NCBI GenBank assembly: GCA_900547655.1
Contig: URHQ01000001.1
Coordinates: 1 to 64,000, forward strand
Length of the DNA: 64,000 nt
Reading direction: 5' to 3'
Origin: an uncultured Collinsella sp.
GTDB lineage: Bacteria > Actinomycetota > Coriobacteriia > Coriobacteriales > Coriobacteriaceae
Shown here in pieces: positions 45,327 to 53,825 of the stretch. Each line of letters opens with the position of its first letter. Within the stretch, counting starts at the first letter, position 1. Both the position numbers and the translations under genes were made by a program. The notes below the pieces were generated by a model, which was not told where the DNA came from, did not search any database, and worked only from the letters and a program-made list of their open reading frames with translations.

Positions 45327-46418
45327 GTGAATACTTCTGTCGCCAAGAAAGCCAGTCGGGCGATGCGCCTGCTCATGATGGTGCTCACGGCAGTTCTCAT
45401 CTTCTTCTTCATTAATGTTATGCTGCTCGTCTCCGATATCCAGGGCACGGCGCGCGTGGTCAACTACGCCGGTCTGGTGCGCGGTACCACGCAGCGAATC
45501 GTTAAGCTCGAGGACGCAGGCCAGCCTCAAGATGACCGGCTTAAAGCCGTGGATTCATACATCAACGGTTTGCGTTACTGAAGTGACGACCTCAATCTCG
45601 TCCGTCTCGATGACGATGAGTACCAGGCAAAGATGACCGAGCTTGCAAACTATTTTGATGAGCTTCGCGCCGAGATTGCCCGCGTGCGCGAGGTCGGTTA
45701 CGAGAACACTGATATCATCGCCATGAGCGAGGAGTTCTTTGGCATTTGCGACGATGCTACGCGACTCGCAGAGGACTACTCTCAGGAGAAGGCATCGACG
45801 CTCAACTATCTCGAGGGCTTGGTGATCATCGACATCATGGGCTTGGTGGCGACCTTTGCGGTCGAACTTGTTCGCGCGGTGCGAACTGCCGCGCTCAATC
45901 GCGAACTGCAGAGCAAAGTCTATCTCGACGAAGCCACGGGACTGCCCAATAAGAACAAGTGCGAGAAGATCTTGGGACAGGAACAGCCTGTCTCCGCGGA
46001 GGCGCCCGTTGCGGTGTGCGTCTTCGACCTTAACAATCTGCATATGGTCAATAACAACTTCGGCCACGAGAAGGGCGACGGATACATCCGCTCTTTTGCC
46101 CAGCAACTGGGAAGTGTGGCGTCCGAGACGTGCTTTGTGGGTCGCGACGGCGGCGATGAGTTTATCGCGGTACTGCGGGATGCCGACCGAGCCGCTGTGG
46201 AATCTTGTCTCGCTCGGATTCGCGCGAACGTGAACGAGTATTCCGAAGTCCACCCCGATATGCCCATCAGCTACGCGGTGGGCTATGCGCTTTCCAGCGA
46301 TTTTGACGAGCCGCCTACCATGCGCGAACTCTTTTCCCAGGCCGACAAGAACATGTACGTCGATAAGAACCGCGTAAAGACAGCCGAGGCGGCCGGGCCG
46401 CAACGCGAGGACCGCTAA
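45327..46418 (+). pseudogene. GGDEF diguanylate cyclase interrupted by one in-frame TGA
   Basis: Reading from GTG 45327 (GGGGGAG upstream), one frame encodes a membrane helix at about 12-35, an extracytoplasmic region containing GLVRGTTQRIVKLE (similar to PilJ/NarX-type sensor helices), a second helix (LVIIDIMGLVATFAVELV) and a GGDEF domain with GRDGGDEF. Codon 85 is TGA (45579-45581, after GLRY), and the frame continues without shift through SDDLNLVRLDDDEYQ to the end. The active-site GGDEF is intact. As written the full protein is not made. The catalytic half could only be expressed from an internal start such as ATG 45633. A point mutation from GGA or TGG is the simplest cause. Confidence 0.8.
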
Positions 46419-46461
46419 ACCCGTAGTAAAGGGTAGCTAATTTGGGACGGGGCTCTTTTGG

Positions 46462-47340
46462 CTACTTGAGGAGTTGGGCCATGGCGTTGACGAATTTTTG
46501 TACTTGGAGGGTGGGCTCGAGCGGATAGTGCAAAAAGACCGGCACCTCTCGCCCGCACAGGAACGGCACGCCCACAAAGGCCGGGTGCACCCCCGACCAT
46601 GCGCCGCAGGTGAGCACCGCGTCGCCCTTTTCCTCTGCCTCGTTAAAGAGCGCAAAGTCAAAGCTGTCCACGTCGATCACGTCTACGCCGCCGTCGGCCA
46701 ACAGATCGATACGCAGGCTGTCCATAGCGTCGTTGCCGTGGCGGAGCACGCGCAGACGCATACCCTCCAAGTCGGCGACCGTAATGCGATTCTTGCGCGC
46801 CAGCGGGCTCGTGCGCGGCAGGTCGATATAAAACGGCACGTTGACAATGCGGAGCTTTTGGCAGGCGTCACCCCAGCGCGGGGTCGAAAAACTCGACTGC
46901 ACCACATCGACCTCACGACCGAGGCTGCGCATGACGGTCTCGCGCTCGTCATAGAGGTCGCTTACCGGCACGATCTCAAATCGCAGCGACGGTTCCAGCT
47001 CGTGTACGCCCGACCACATCGACAGCGTTTGGCGCCCCGGGCACATCATCGACACACCCAGACGCACGGCACCGCCATCGCCCGCCGCGCGTCGGGCGCG
47101 GCGCAGCGCGTCCTCGGACTGCCGCATGATCGAGCGCGCGTCGTCCACCAGCAGAGCGCCCGCCGGCGTCACCTTAACACCCGAATGCGAGCGCTCGAAC
47201 AACGTGATGCCAAACTCGGCCTCGAAACCCGACACCTGTTTGACGAGCGCCGGGGTCGACACGCGCAATTTTGCCGCCGCACGTGAGAAGCTTCCCAGCT
47301 CCGCGGCGGCCGATATGGCCTCGAGTCGTCGATCGTACAC
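46462..47340 (-). CDS. LysR-family transcriptional regulator
   Basis: A LysR-type regulator of about 292 residues. The N-terminal HTH reads LEAISAAAELGSFSRAAAKLRVSTPALVKQVSGFEAEFGITLFERSHSGVKVTPAG. The effector domain follows from about residue 85. I place the start at GTG 47340, which has GGGAG 7 bases upstream, rather than the ATG at 47373, which lacks a ribosome site. It diverges from the SDR-MFS-Gfo genes across a 232-bp region and probably controls them. Confidence 0.88.
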   Translation of the reverse strand: MYDRRLEAISAAAELGSFSRAAAKLRVSTPALVKQVSGFEAEFGITLFERSHSGVKVTPAGALLVDDARSIMRQSEDALRRARRAAGDGGAVRLGVSMMCPGRQTLSMWSGVHELEPSLRFEIVPVSDLYDERETVMRSLGREVDVVQSSFSTPRWGDACQKLRIVNVPFYIDLPRTSPLARKNRITVADLEGMRLRVLRHGNDAMDSLRIDLLADGGVDVIDVDSFDFALFNEAEEKGDAVLTCGAWSGVHPAFVGVPFLCGREVPVFLHYPLEPTLQVQKFVNAMAQLLK

Positions 47341-47519
47341 GTCAATCTCCCGTTTTCGCGCCTGTGAACGCATGGCGCCACAGGGGGTCGTTTTGGCAGG
47401 TCACGCGCTCGATTGAGAAAAACTGCATCGCACAGTATAAACCTACGGTTAACGCCATTCTAACAAATATGCAATTCACCTGCGCAAATGCAAAGCATAC
47501 GATAACCAGCGAAAACCAC

Positions 47520-47546
47520 GTGGGTCGGTTAATGGGAGCGACCCAC
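47520..47546. promoter_or_regulatory. Inverted repeat in the SDR leader
   Basis: GTGGGTCG and CGACCCAC form a perfect 8-bp inverted repeat with 11-bp spacing, 27 bp upstream of the SDR start. It could be a regulator site or a leader hairpin beside the ribosome site. Confidence 0.45.
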
Positions 47547-47572
47547 CGGGAGGCACAAGAAGGGAAGTTCCT

Positions 47573-48454
47573 ATGAGCAATTGGCTTAAGCTCGAGGGCG
47601 ATGTCTGCGCCGTGACCGGCGCGCTCGGCGGTATGGGCGTCGAGATTTGCCGCGAGTTCGCCCGCAACGGCGCCAACGTCGTCCTGCTCGACCTGGACGA
47701 GGAGAAGGTCAAGGCCGCAGCCGCCGACCTCGCCGCCGAGTTTGGCATCCACGCCGAGGGCTACAAGATGAACGCCACCGACGAGGCCGAGGTTCAGGCC
47801 GCCGTCGATGCCACCATCGCCGACTTCGGCCGCGTCGACGTCCTTGTCAACACCGCCGGCATCCTGCGCTTCGCCGCCATGGAGGACCTGCCGCTGAGCG
47901 ACTGGGAGCAGGTGCTCAACGTCAACCTCACCGGTTACTTCATCACCTCGCAGCGCTTTGGTCGCGAGATGATCAAGGCCGGCCAGGGTCGCCTGGTGCA
48001 CATCTCGACCGTTGCCAGCCACTCCCCCGAGACGTTCTCGGGCGTGTACAGCTCCACCAAGGCGGGCGTCAACATGATGTCCAAGATGCTGGCTGCCGAA
48101 TGGGGCCCCTACGGCGTCCGCTCCAACTGCGTCGAGCCTTGCTTCGTTAAGACCCCGATGTCGGCCAACTTCTACGCCGACCCCGAGGTCGAAAAGAGCC
48201 GCAGCCGCCTGATCGCCACGCGCCGCATCGGCGAGGTCAGCGATATCGCCAACGCCGTCATGTTCCTGGCGTCCAAGCGCTCGGACTTTACCACCGGCGA
48301 CGCCATCAAGGTCGACGGCGGCTTCTCCAACATGATGGGCGACCTCACCGCCAAGCCCGGCGGCCGTCGCGCCTATGCCGACAACTACCTTAAGAACAAG
48401 GGTGTCGAGCTCTGGTCCGATGAGTCCGGCGTCGCCAAGCCGACTGACCAGTAA
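47573..48454 (+). CDS. Short-chain dehydrogenase/reductase
   Basis: A 293-residue classical SDR. The NAD(P) motif is TGALGGMG at about 15-22, with the acidic LLDLDEEK after beta-2 pointing to NAD(H). NTAG is at about 93. The catalytic Ser is in HISTVASHS and the Tyr and Lys in YSSTKAG. A C-terminal tail of about 35 residues (RRAYADNYLKNKGVELW) exceeds the usual 250. It is the first of three same-strand genes with an OFA-type MFS transporter and a Gfo/Idh/MocA oxidoreductase, suggesting uptake and stepwise oxidation of a polyol, sugar acid or cyclic compound. The substrate is not identifiable. Confidence 0.9.
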   Translation: MSNWLKLEGDVCAVTGALGGMGVEICREFARNGANVVLLDLDEEKVKAAAADLAAEFGIHAEGYKMNATDEAEVQAAVDATIADFGRVDVLVNTAGILRFAAMEDLPLSDWEQVLNVNLTGYFITSQRFGREMIKAGQGRLVHISTVASHSPETFSGVYSSTKAGVNMMSKMLAAEWGPYGVRSNCVEPCFVKTPMSANFYADPEVEKSRSRLIATRRIGEVSDIANAVMFLASKRSDFTTGDAIKVDGGFSNMMGDLTAKPGGRRAYADNYLKNKGVELWSDESGVAKPTDQ

Positions 48455-48520
48455 ACCAACCCGACAGGGAGGACCCGCAGACACGCCTGTTCCTCCCCCG
48501 TATCGATTAGAAAGAGTCCA

Positions 48521-49777
48521 ATGGCTTCCACCAACTCCAACAAGGGTCGCGCCGTCGTGCTTTCCGCCGCGTGCGTCACCATGTTCTTCATCAGCTCCAT
48601 CGCGCTGTATTCCGTCGTGAGCAAGAACCTGCTCGCCGTCTACCCCGAGTGGTCCAGCGCTCTTACCTGGGCCTTCCCGGTCTTTCAGACCATCATGGCC
48701 GTGACGGGCATCTTCGCCGGCCGCATCTCCGATAAGATCGGCCCGCGCAACGTCGTGATCGCCGCCGCCGTGTGCTACGGCCTGGGCTGGTTCATGTCCG
48801 GTACCGTCACCGAGCCGTGGCAGTTCTACCTGTGGTTCTCGCTCGTCGCCGCCATCGGCAACGGCCTGGGCTACAACCCGGCGCTCACCACCGGCCAAAA
48901 GTGGTTTATCGACAAGAAGGGTCTCGCCTCCGGCATCACCCTGGCCGCTTCGACCGCCGGCCCCGCCGTGCTGTCCCCGGTGCTCGCCTCGCTGCTCATC
49001 CCGAGCCTGGGCATCTTTGGCGCCCTTAAGGCGCTCGGCGTCATCTTCTTTGTGACGATCGCCGCCTCCGCCCTGTTCCTGAAGGCCCCCGAGGCCGGTT
49101 GGCTGCCCGAGGGCTTCGAGGCCCCCAAGGGCGGCGCGCATGCCGGCACCTTCGGCGACCTCACCCCGGGCGAGATGGTCAAGACCCCGCGCTTCTGGGT
49201 CCTCATCGTCACCTTCGCCTTTGCCGCCACCGCGGGCACCCTGCTCGTGGGCAAGGTTGCCTCCATCGCCGCCGTCCAGCTCTTCGCCGACCCCACGAGC
49301 GCCGCGGCCGTCGCCCTCGGCGGCGTGGTCGTCTCCGTCAACACCTGCGCCAACCTGGTCGGCCGTCTGTCCTTTGGCCAGATCATCGACAAGCTCGGCG
49401 CCTATAAGTCGCTGCTCATCAGCCTTGTCGTCACCATCGTCGCACTCGTCATCATGTCGATGAGCTTTACGCAGAGCATGTTCTTTGTGGCGCTCGCCCT
49501 GCTCGGCTTTAGCTTTGGCGCTCTGCTCGTCATCTACCCGCCGCTCACCGGTGGCGCCTTTGGCACCAGCAACATCGGCGTCAACTACGGCATCATGTTT
49601 TTGGGTTATGCCGCTTCCACCTGGATCAGCCAGCCCATCACCGCCGTGCTGTATCACGCCGAGGCCGGCAGCGCCGCCTACCAGCAGTCCTTCTACGGCG
49701 CCATTGTGATCGCCGCCATCGCCGTCGTGCTCACCGTCTACATGATGGTCTCCGACAGCAAGAAGAAGTCCGCCTAG
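48521..49777 (+). CDS. MFS transporter, oxalate/formate antiporter (OFA)-like
   Basis: A 418-residue twelve-helix MFS carrier of the OFA type. It has ITWAF-like SALTWAFPVFQTIMAVTGIFAGRISDKIGPRNVV, the GLGYNPALTTGQKWFIDKKGLASGI loop and TPRFWVLIVTFAFAATAG in helix 7, all typical of that group. Such carriers move small carboxylates. It lies 66 bp after the SDR. GAAAGAG precedes the ATG. It ends 7 bp before a family C hairpin. Confidence 0.9.
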   Translation: MASTNSNKGRAVVLSAACVTMFFISSIALYSVVSKNLLAVYPEWSSALTWAFPVFQTIMAVTGIFAGRISDKIGPRNVVIAAAVCYGLGWFMSGTVTEPWQFYLWFSLVAAIGNGLGYNPALTTGQKWFIDKKGLASGITLAASTAGPAVLSPVLASLLIPSLGIFGALKALGVIFFVTIAASALFLKAPEAGWLPEGFEAPKGGAHAGTFGDLTPGEMVKTPRFWVLIVTFAFAATAGTLLVGKVASIAAVQLFADPTSAAAVALGGVVVSVNTCANLVGRLSFGQIIDKLGAYKSLLISLVVTIVALVIMSMSFTQSMFFVALALLGFSFGALLVIYPPLTGGAFGTSNIGVNYGIMFLGYAASTWISQPITAVLYHAEAGSAAYQQSFYGAIVIAAIAVVLTVYMMVSDSKKKSA

Positions 49778-49784
49778 TTTTACC

Positions 49785-49817
49785 GATGCGACAAAGGGAC
49801 AGCCCCTTTGTCGCATC
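49785..49817. repeat. Family C hairpin between the MFS and Gfo genes
   Basis: GATGCGACAAAGGG pairs perfectly over 14 bp with CCCTTTGTCGCATC around ACAGC, 7 bp past the MFS stop. There is no T-run, so it may stabilise or partly terminate the mRNA within the cluster. Confidence 0.85.
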
Positions 49818-49846
49818 CCACCGGTCACCAGTATTAAGGAGTCGAA

Positions 49847-50887
49847 ATGTCTGAGCTCAACCCCGTCCGCATTGCCGTTATCGGCGCCGGCGCCATGGGC
49901 CGCAACCACATCCGCTTTGTCACCGAGGAACCCGAGGCCGAACTCGTCGCCATCGCCGACGCCTTTGAGGGCGCTCGCGCCACGGCCGAGGCCGCCGGCG
50001 TGCCGTTTTACACCGATCCCGCCCAGATGATGGACGAGGTCAAACCCGAGGCCGTCATTATCGCCACCCCCAACGACTTGCACCTGGGCGTTGCCCGCGA
50101 GGCTGTGAAGCGCAATATCGTGCCGTTGATCGAAAAGCCGATCTCCAACGATCTCGAGGATGCCCAGGCCTTCGCCGCCGAGGCCGAGACCGCCGGCGTG
50201 CCCGTGCTCGTAGGTCAGCACCGTCGCCACAACCCCTTCGTCAACAAGGCCAAGGAGATCATCGAGTCCGGCGAGCTGGGCAAGCTCACCGTGTCGAGCT
50301 TCCACTACATGATCTATAAGAATGACGAGTATTTCGATGTCGAGTGGCGCCGCAAGAAGGGTGCCGGCCCGATCCTGGTCAACCTGGTTCACGACGTCGA
50401 CCTGCTCCGCTATCTGCTGGGCGAGCCTGTTGCCGTCCAGGGTATGCAGTCCAGCGCCGCCCGCGGTTTTGAGACCGAGGACTCCGCCGTGGTCAACGTC
50501 CGTTTTGCCGATGGCGCGCTCGCAAGCATGACCATCTCCGACGCCACCGCCAGCCCCTGGAACTGGGAGGCAACCGCTCGCGAGGATCCGCAGTACCGCC
50601 CCTTCGACGCCGACGCCTACTTTATCGGCGGCACCAAGGGCGCCCTGTCGCTGCCCCGCCTGCACCAGTTCTCCTACGACGGCGCCTCCAACTGGCACAA
50701 GCCGCTGCAGATGGAGATTCCGGCTGTCGACCCGGCACTGCCACACAAGATGCAGCTCAAGCACTTTGTGAAGGTTGTCCGCCGCGAGGTCGAGCCCGTC
50801 GTGACCCCCGCCGACAACGTTAAGACGCTCACACTTCTCAACGCTATCAAAGAGGCCGCCGAGACCGGCCAGCTCGTCGAGCTGTAA
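49847..50887 (+). CDS. Gfo/Idh/MocA-family oxidoreductase
   Basis: A 346-residue NAD(P)-dependent dehydrogenase. The Rossmann motif VIGAGAMGRNH is at about 12-22. The EKP motif with the catalytic Lys (IEKPISNDLEDAQ) is at about 98, and the second-domain motif NLVHDVDLLRYLLG carries the catalytic Asp and His region. Members oxidise inositols, sugars or sugar acids. It ends the SDR-MFS cluster and is followed by a terminator. AAGGAG lies 7 bases before the ATG. Confidence 0.91.
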   Translation: MSELNPVRIAVIGAGAMGRNHIRFVTEEPEAELVAIADAFEGARATAEAAGVPFYTDPAQMMDEVKPEAVIIATPNDLHLGVAREAVKRNIVPLIEKPISNDLEDAQAFAAEAETAGVPVLVGQHRRHNPFVNKAKEIIESGELGKLTVSSFHYMIYKNDEYFDVEWRRKKGAGPILVNLVHDVDLLRYLLGEPVAVQGMQSSAARGFETEDSAVVNVRFADGALASMTISDATASPWNWEATAREDPQYRPFDADAYFIGGTKGALSLPRLHQFSYDGASNWHKPLQMEIPAVDPALPHKMQLKHFVKVVRREVEPVVTPADNVKTLTLLNAIKEAAETGQLVEL

Positions 50888-50958
50888 TGCCTTAAGAGCG
50901 ACCGCGGCAAACCCCATGCCGAACCCCTCGGTCCGCCACCAATAAGCCCCTCTTCTTT

Positions 50959-50993
50959 GCCCCGCGAGCAGCCTCCTGCCCGCGGGGCATTTT
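50959..50993 (+). terminator. Terminator after the Gfo gene
   Basis: GCCCCGCG pairs perfectly with CGCGGGGC and is followed by ATTTT. The stem is strong and the T-run short. Confidence 0.8.
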
Positions 50994-51052
50994 GCTACCT
51001 TGCCGACGATTTTTCTGAGACGGGGGCCATTTTGCACCTCAGCCTGATTCGT

Positions 51053-51216
51053 TCGCCACGAAATGGGCCTATCTACTACGTTTAGCCAATCACCCTCAAC
51101 CATGCCATATTTCCTAAAATCAAAAGCGCAGGTAGACGGCTTGCGTATTTTCTGAAAACCGGGGGATGGTCGACCCATACGGTTCAAACGTAGTAGATAG
51201 GTCGTTTTCGTGGCGA
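51053..51216. repeat. Family E MITE-like element, copy 2
   Basis: 31-bp inverted ends at 51053-51083 (TCGCCACGAAATGGG...) and 51186-51216, with four mismatches, flank 102 bp. The interior contains GCGCAGGTAGACGGCT and aligns with the reverse complement of the 40020-40171 interior. The ends of the two copies do not resemble each other. Confidence 0.85.
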
Positions 51217-51296
51217 GGGCCCAAAACAGTCTTTTGAAACGGGTGGTATCCTTGGTAGCCCTGTGCTGCAAACGCACCTTAAACGCAAGGAGTCCC

Positions 51297-53444
51297 ATGG
51301 ATCTTATCGCCCAGCTCGCCCACGAGCTCAACCTTAAGGCCGCCAACATCGAGGCAGCCGTCAAGCTCATCGACGAGGGCAACACCATCCCCTTTATTTC
51401 GCGCTACCGCAAAGAAGCAACGGGCGGCATGGACGACGTCGCCCTGCGCACACTCGACGAGCGCCTGTCCTACCTGCGCAATCTTGAACAGCGCAAAGAG
51501 GACGTCATTCTGCTCATCGACGCCCAGGGCAAACTTACGCCCGAGCTCGAACAGCAGATTCGCGAGGCCACGCAGCTCCAGCGTGTCGAGGACCTCTACA
51601 AGCCCTACCGCAAAAAGCGCATGACCCGCGCACAGAAGGCCCGCGAGGCAGGCCTGGAGCCGCTCGCCAACATGATCATCATGCAGGCCTCGGCCAAGGG
51701 CAGCGCACTCGACGCCGCCGCGGCCTACGTCAACGAGGAAGCCGGCTTCGACACGCCCGAGAAGGCGCTCGCCGGCGCGGCGGACATCGTGGCCGAGACG
51801 GTGGCCGAGGACCCCGAGAACGTCGCCGACCTGCGCGCCTTTACGCAAAACACCGCCGACATCGTCGTCGAGGCCACCGACCCCGCCGAGAAGACCCCCT
51901 ACGAGCCGTACTACAGCTATGACGAGCCGCTGCGCCGTATACCCAACCACCGCGTGCTGGCTATCGACCGCGGTGAGCGCGAGGGCAAGCTCCGCGTGCG
52001 CGTGAACGTCGACGGCGCCGCCGCCACGGCACGCCTCGGCAGCCGCTGGCCCCGCCGCCAGGGCGTGTTTGCTCCCACCTTCGATGCCGCCATCGCCGAC
52101 GGTTACAAGCGCCTCATGGCCCCCTCGCTGGAGCGCGAGGCCCGCGCCAAGCTCACCGTCCGCGCGCAGACCGAGGCCATTAATGTCTTTGCCAAGAATC
52201 TCGAGGGCCTGCTCTCGGCACGCCCCGTCCGTGGCGCCCGCGTGCTCGCGCTCGATCCGGGCTACCGCACCGGCTGCAAGGTCGCCGTTATGGACGAGAC
52301 CGGCAAGCTGCTCGACCACGGCGTGGTCTACCCCACCAAGCCGCGCCACGACGTCGCCGGCACCAAGCGCGAGCTCGCCCGCCTCGTCAAGAAGGACAGC
52401 GTCAACACCATCGTCATCGGCAACGGCACCGCCAGCCGCGAGACCGAGGAAGTCGTCTCGGAGTTCATCGCCGAGCAGGCGCCCAGCCTTCGCTACACCA
52501 TCGTTAACGAAGCCGGCGCGTCGGTGTACTCCGCCTCCGAGCTCGCCAGCCAAGAGTATCCCGATCTGGACGTCACCGTGCGTGGCGCCATGAGCCTGGG
52601 CCGCCGTCTACAGGACCCGCTGGCAGAGCTCGTCAAGATCCCGCCCCAGTCCATCGGCGTTGGCCAGTACCAGCACGACCTTGACCAGGCCGAGCTTTCG
52701 CGCACCCTGGGCCATGTGGTGGAGGACGTCGTCAACCGCGTGGGCGTCGACGTGAATACCGCGAGCGCAAGCCTGCTGGGATACGTATCGGGCATCACGC
52801 CGAGCGTGGCCAAAAACATCGTGGCCTACCGCGAGGAAAACGGTGCCTTTACCGATCGCCGCCAGCTTAAGAAGGTCCCCAAACTAGGACCCAAGGCATA
52901 CCTCAACGCCGCGGGCTTCCTGCGCATCAGCGGCGGCAAGAACCCGCTCGACGCGACGAGCGTCCACCCCGAGAGCTACGAGGTGGCCACGTCCGTCCTG
53001 GAACGCGCCGGCGTTAAAGCCAGCGAGCTCAGCCGCGGCGGCGTGCCCGACATCGAGCGCCGTCTGGGCAGTATCTCGGCGCTGGCAAGTGACCTGAACT
53101 GCGGCACCCTCACGCTCATCGACATCGTCAACGAGCTCAAGAAGCCCGGCCGCGACCCGCGCGACGACGCGCCCGAGGTGGTCTTTAGCCGCTCGGCGCT
53201 TTCCATCGACGACCTGGAACCCGGCATGGAGCTCAAGGGGACGGTACGCAACGTCGTCGACTTTGGCGCGTTCGTCGACGTGGGCGTGCACCAGGACGGC
53301 CTCGTGCATATCTCCAAGCTGGCCAATCGCTTTGTCAAGCACCCGAGCGACGTGGTGCGCGTCGGCGACACGGTCAAGGTGTGGGTAGAAAAGGTCGATC
53401 GCGACCGCAAGAAGATCTCGCTCACCATGGTGCAGGGAAAGTAA
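51297..53444 (+). CDS. tex: Tex-family RNA-binding protein
   Basis: A 715-residue Tex protein, a conserved bacterial nucleic-acid-binding factor linked to transcription. It has the N-terminal helical part (GNTIPFISRYRKEATGGMDD), a YqgF-like RNase H fold (VLALDPGYRTGCKVAVMD), helix-hairpin-helix repeats (VSGITPSVAKNIVAYREENGAF, KVPKLGPKAYLNAAGFLRI) and a C-terminal S1 domain (GMELKGTVRNVVDFGAFVDVGVHQDGLVHISKL). AAGGAG precedes ATG 51297. The upstream open extension to 51210 crosses the repeat and is not conserved. Length is slightly below the usual 770. Confidence 0.95.
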   Translation: MDLIAQLAHELNLKAANIEAAVKLIDEGNTIPFISRYRKEATGGMDDVALRTLDERLSYLRNLEQRKEDVILLIDAQGKLTPELEQQIREATQLQRVEDLYKPYRKKRMTRAQKAREAGLEPLANMIIMQASAKGSALDAAAAYVNEEAGFDTPEKALAGAADIVAETVAEDPENVADLRAFTQNTADIVVEATDPAEKTPYEPYYSYDEPLRRIPNHRVLAIDRGEREGKLRVRVNVDGAAATARLGSRWPRRQGVFAPTFDAAIADGYKRLMAPSLEREARAKLTVRAQTEAINVFAKNLEGLLSARPVRGARVLALDPGYRTGCKVAVMDETGKLLDHGVVYPTKPRHDVAGTKRELARLVKKDSVNTIVIGNGTASRETEEVVSEFIAEQAPSLRYTIVNEAGASVYSASELASQEYPDLDVTVRGAMSLGRRLQDPLAELVKIPPQSIGVGQYQHDLDQAELSRTLGHVVEDVVNRVGVDVNTASASLLGYVSGITPSVAKNIVAYREENGAFTDRRQLKKVPKLGPKAYLNAAGFLRISGGKNPLDATSVHPESYEVATSVLERAGVKASELSRGGVPDIERRLGSISALASDLNCGTLTLIDIVNELKKPGRDPRDDAPEVVFSRSALSIDDLEPGMELKGTVRNVVDFGAFVDVGVHQDGLVHISKLANRFVKHPSDVVRVGDTVKVWVEKVDRDRKKISLTMVQGK

Positions 53445-53455
53445 ACCGCCAAAGC

Positions 53456-53667
53456 AAAGGTACCCCCTGTAGCGATGTGCAAAATCGCGAGTATTCTGCA
53501 AATTCCACCGTTCCGGATGCCCCTCAGAGACGAAAAAGCAAAAAACAGCCCCCGTTTTAGCGTCGTCAGAGCCAAAACGGGGGCCGTTCCATGCTTCGGT
53601 CAACTGATAAAGACCTTTACCTTGCTGAATACTCTCAATTTTGCACGGCGCAGGCGGGGGTACCTTT
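53456..53667. repeat. 212-bp element with 46-bp inverted ends and a central hairpin
   Basis: Ends at 53456-53501 (AAAGGTACCCCCTG...) and 53622-53667 are imperfect inverted repeats, about 36 of 46 positions matching. The centre has a perfect GCCCCCGTTTT/AAAACGGGGGC hairpin at 53548-53584, which may also terminate tex. It starts 11 bp after the tex stop and has no coding potential. Together with the next feature it fills the 381-bp gap. Confidence 0.8.
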
Positions 53668-53671
53668 GCCC

Positions 53672-53795
53672 ACGGCAGGATATGGAAGCCAATCGCCAAC
53701 TTGCTGGCAAGCTCGTGCCGGCAGCCCCGGCCTTTCCTTTGCCTAGCGCGACCCTCGCGGAGCGCGTGAGCGATAGGGAAAGGAAAGGCCGGGGC
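53672..53795. repeat. Duplicated 3' end of the transaldolase gene plus a large hairpin
   Basis: ACGGCAGGATATGGAAGCCA at 53672 repeats, with few changes, the last codons of the transaldolase gene at 53828 (both read GFHILP on the minus strand). Between them a 17-bp perfect hairpin spans 53724-53795 (GCCCCGGCCTTTCCTTT and its complement), with a further partial stem inside. The arrangement suggests an insertion or slippage that duplicated the gene end. Confidence 0.75.
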
Positions 53796-53825
53796 GAACA
53801 GCCCACGGTACAGTCGGTGTTCGCG

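Noticed and set aside
45579..45581. Selenocysteine or reassigned TGA in the GGDEF gene
   Set aside because: There is no reason for selenocysteine in this family, no clear insertion-element hairpin was seen immediately after the codon, and TGA is used as a normal stop elsewhere in the window.
47342..51388. A 1348-codon open frame on the minus strand
   Set aside because: It lies antisense to four well-supported genes (SDR, MFS, Gfo, start of tex). Its translation is low-complexity Gly/Asp/His-rich, the typical shadow of high-GC coding DNA.
52884..53699. A minus-strand frame starting MAIGFHILPW
   Set aside because: Its first residues come from the duplicated transaldolase end and the rest is antisense to tex. 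It is not a gene.
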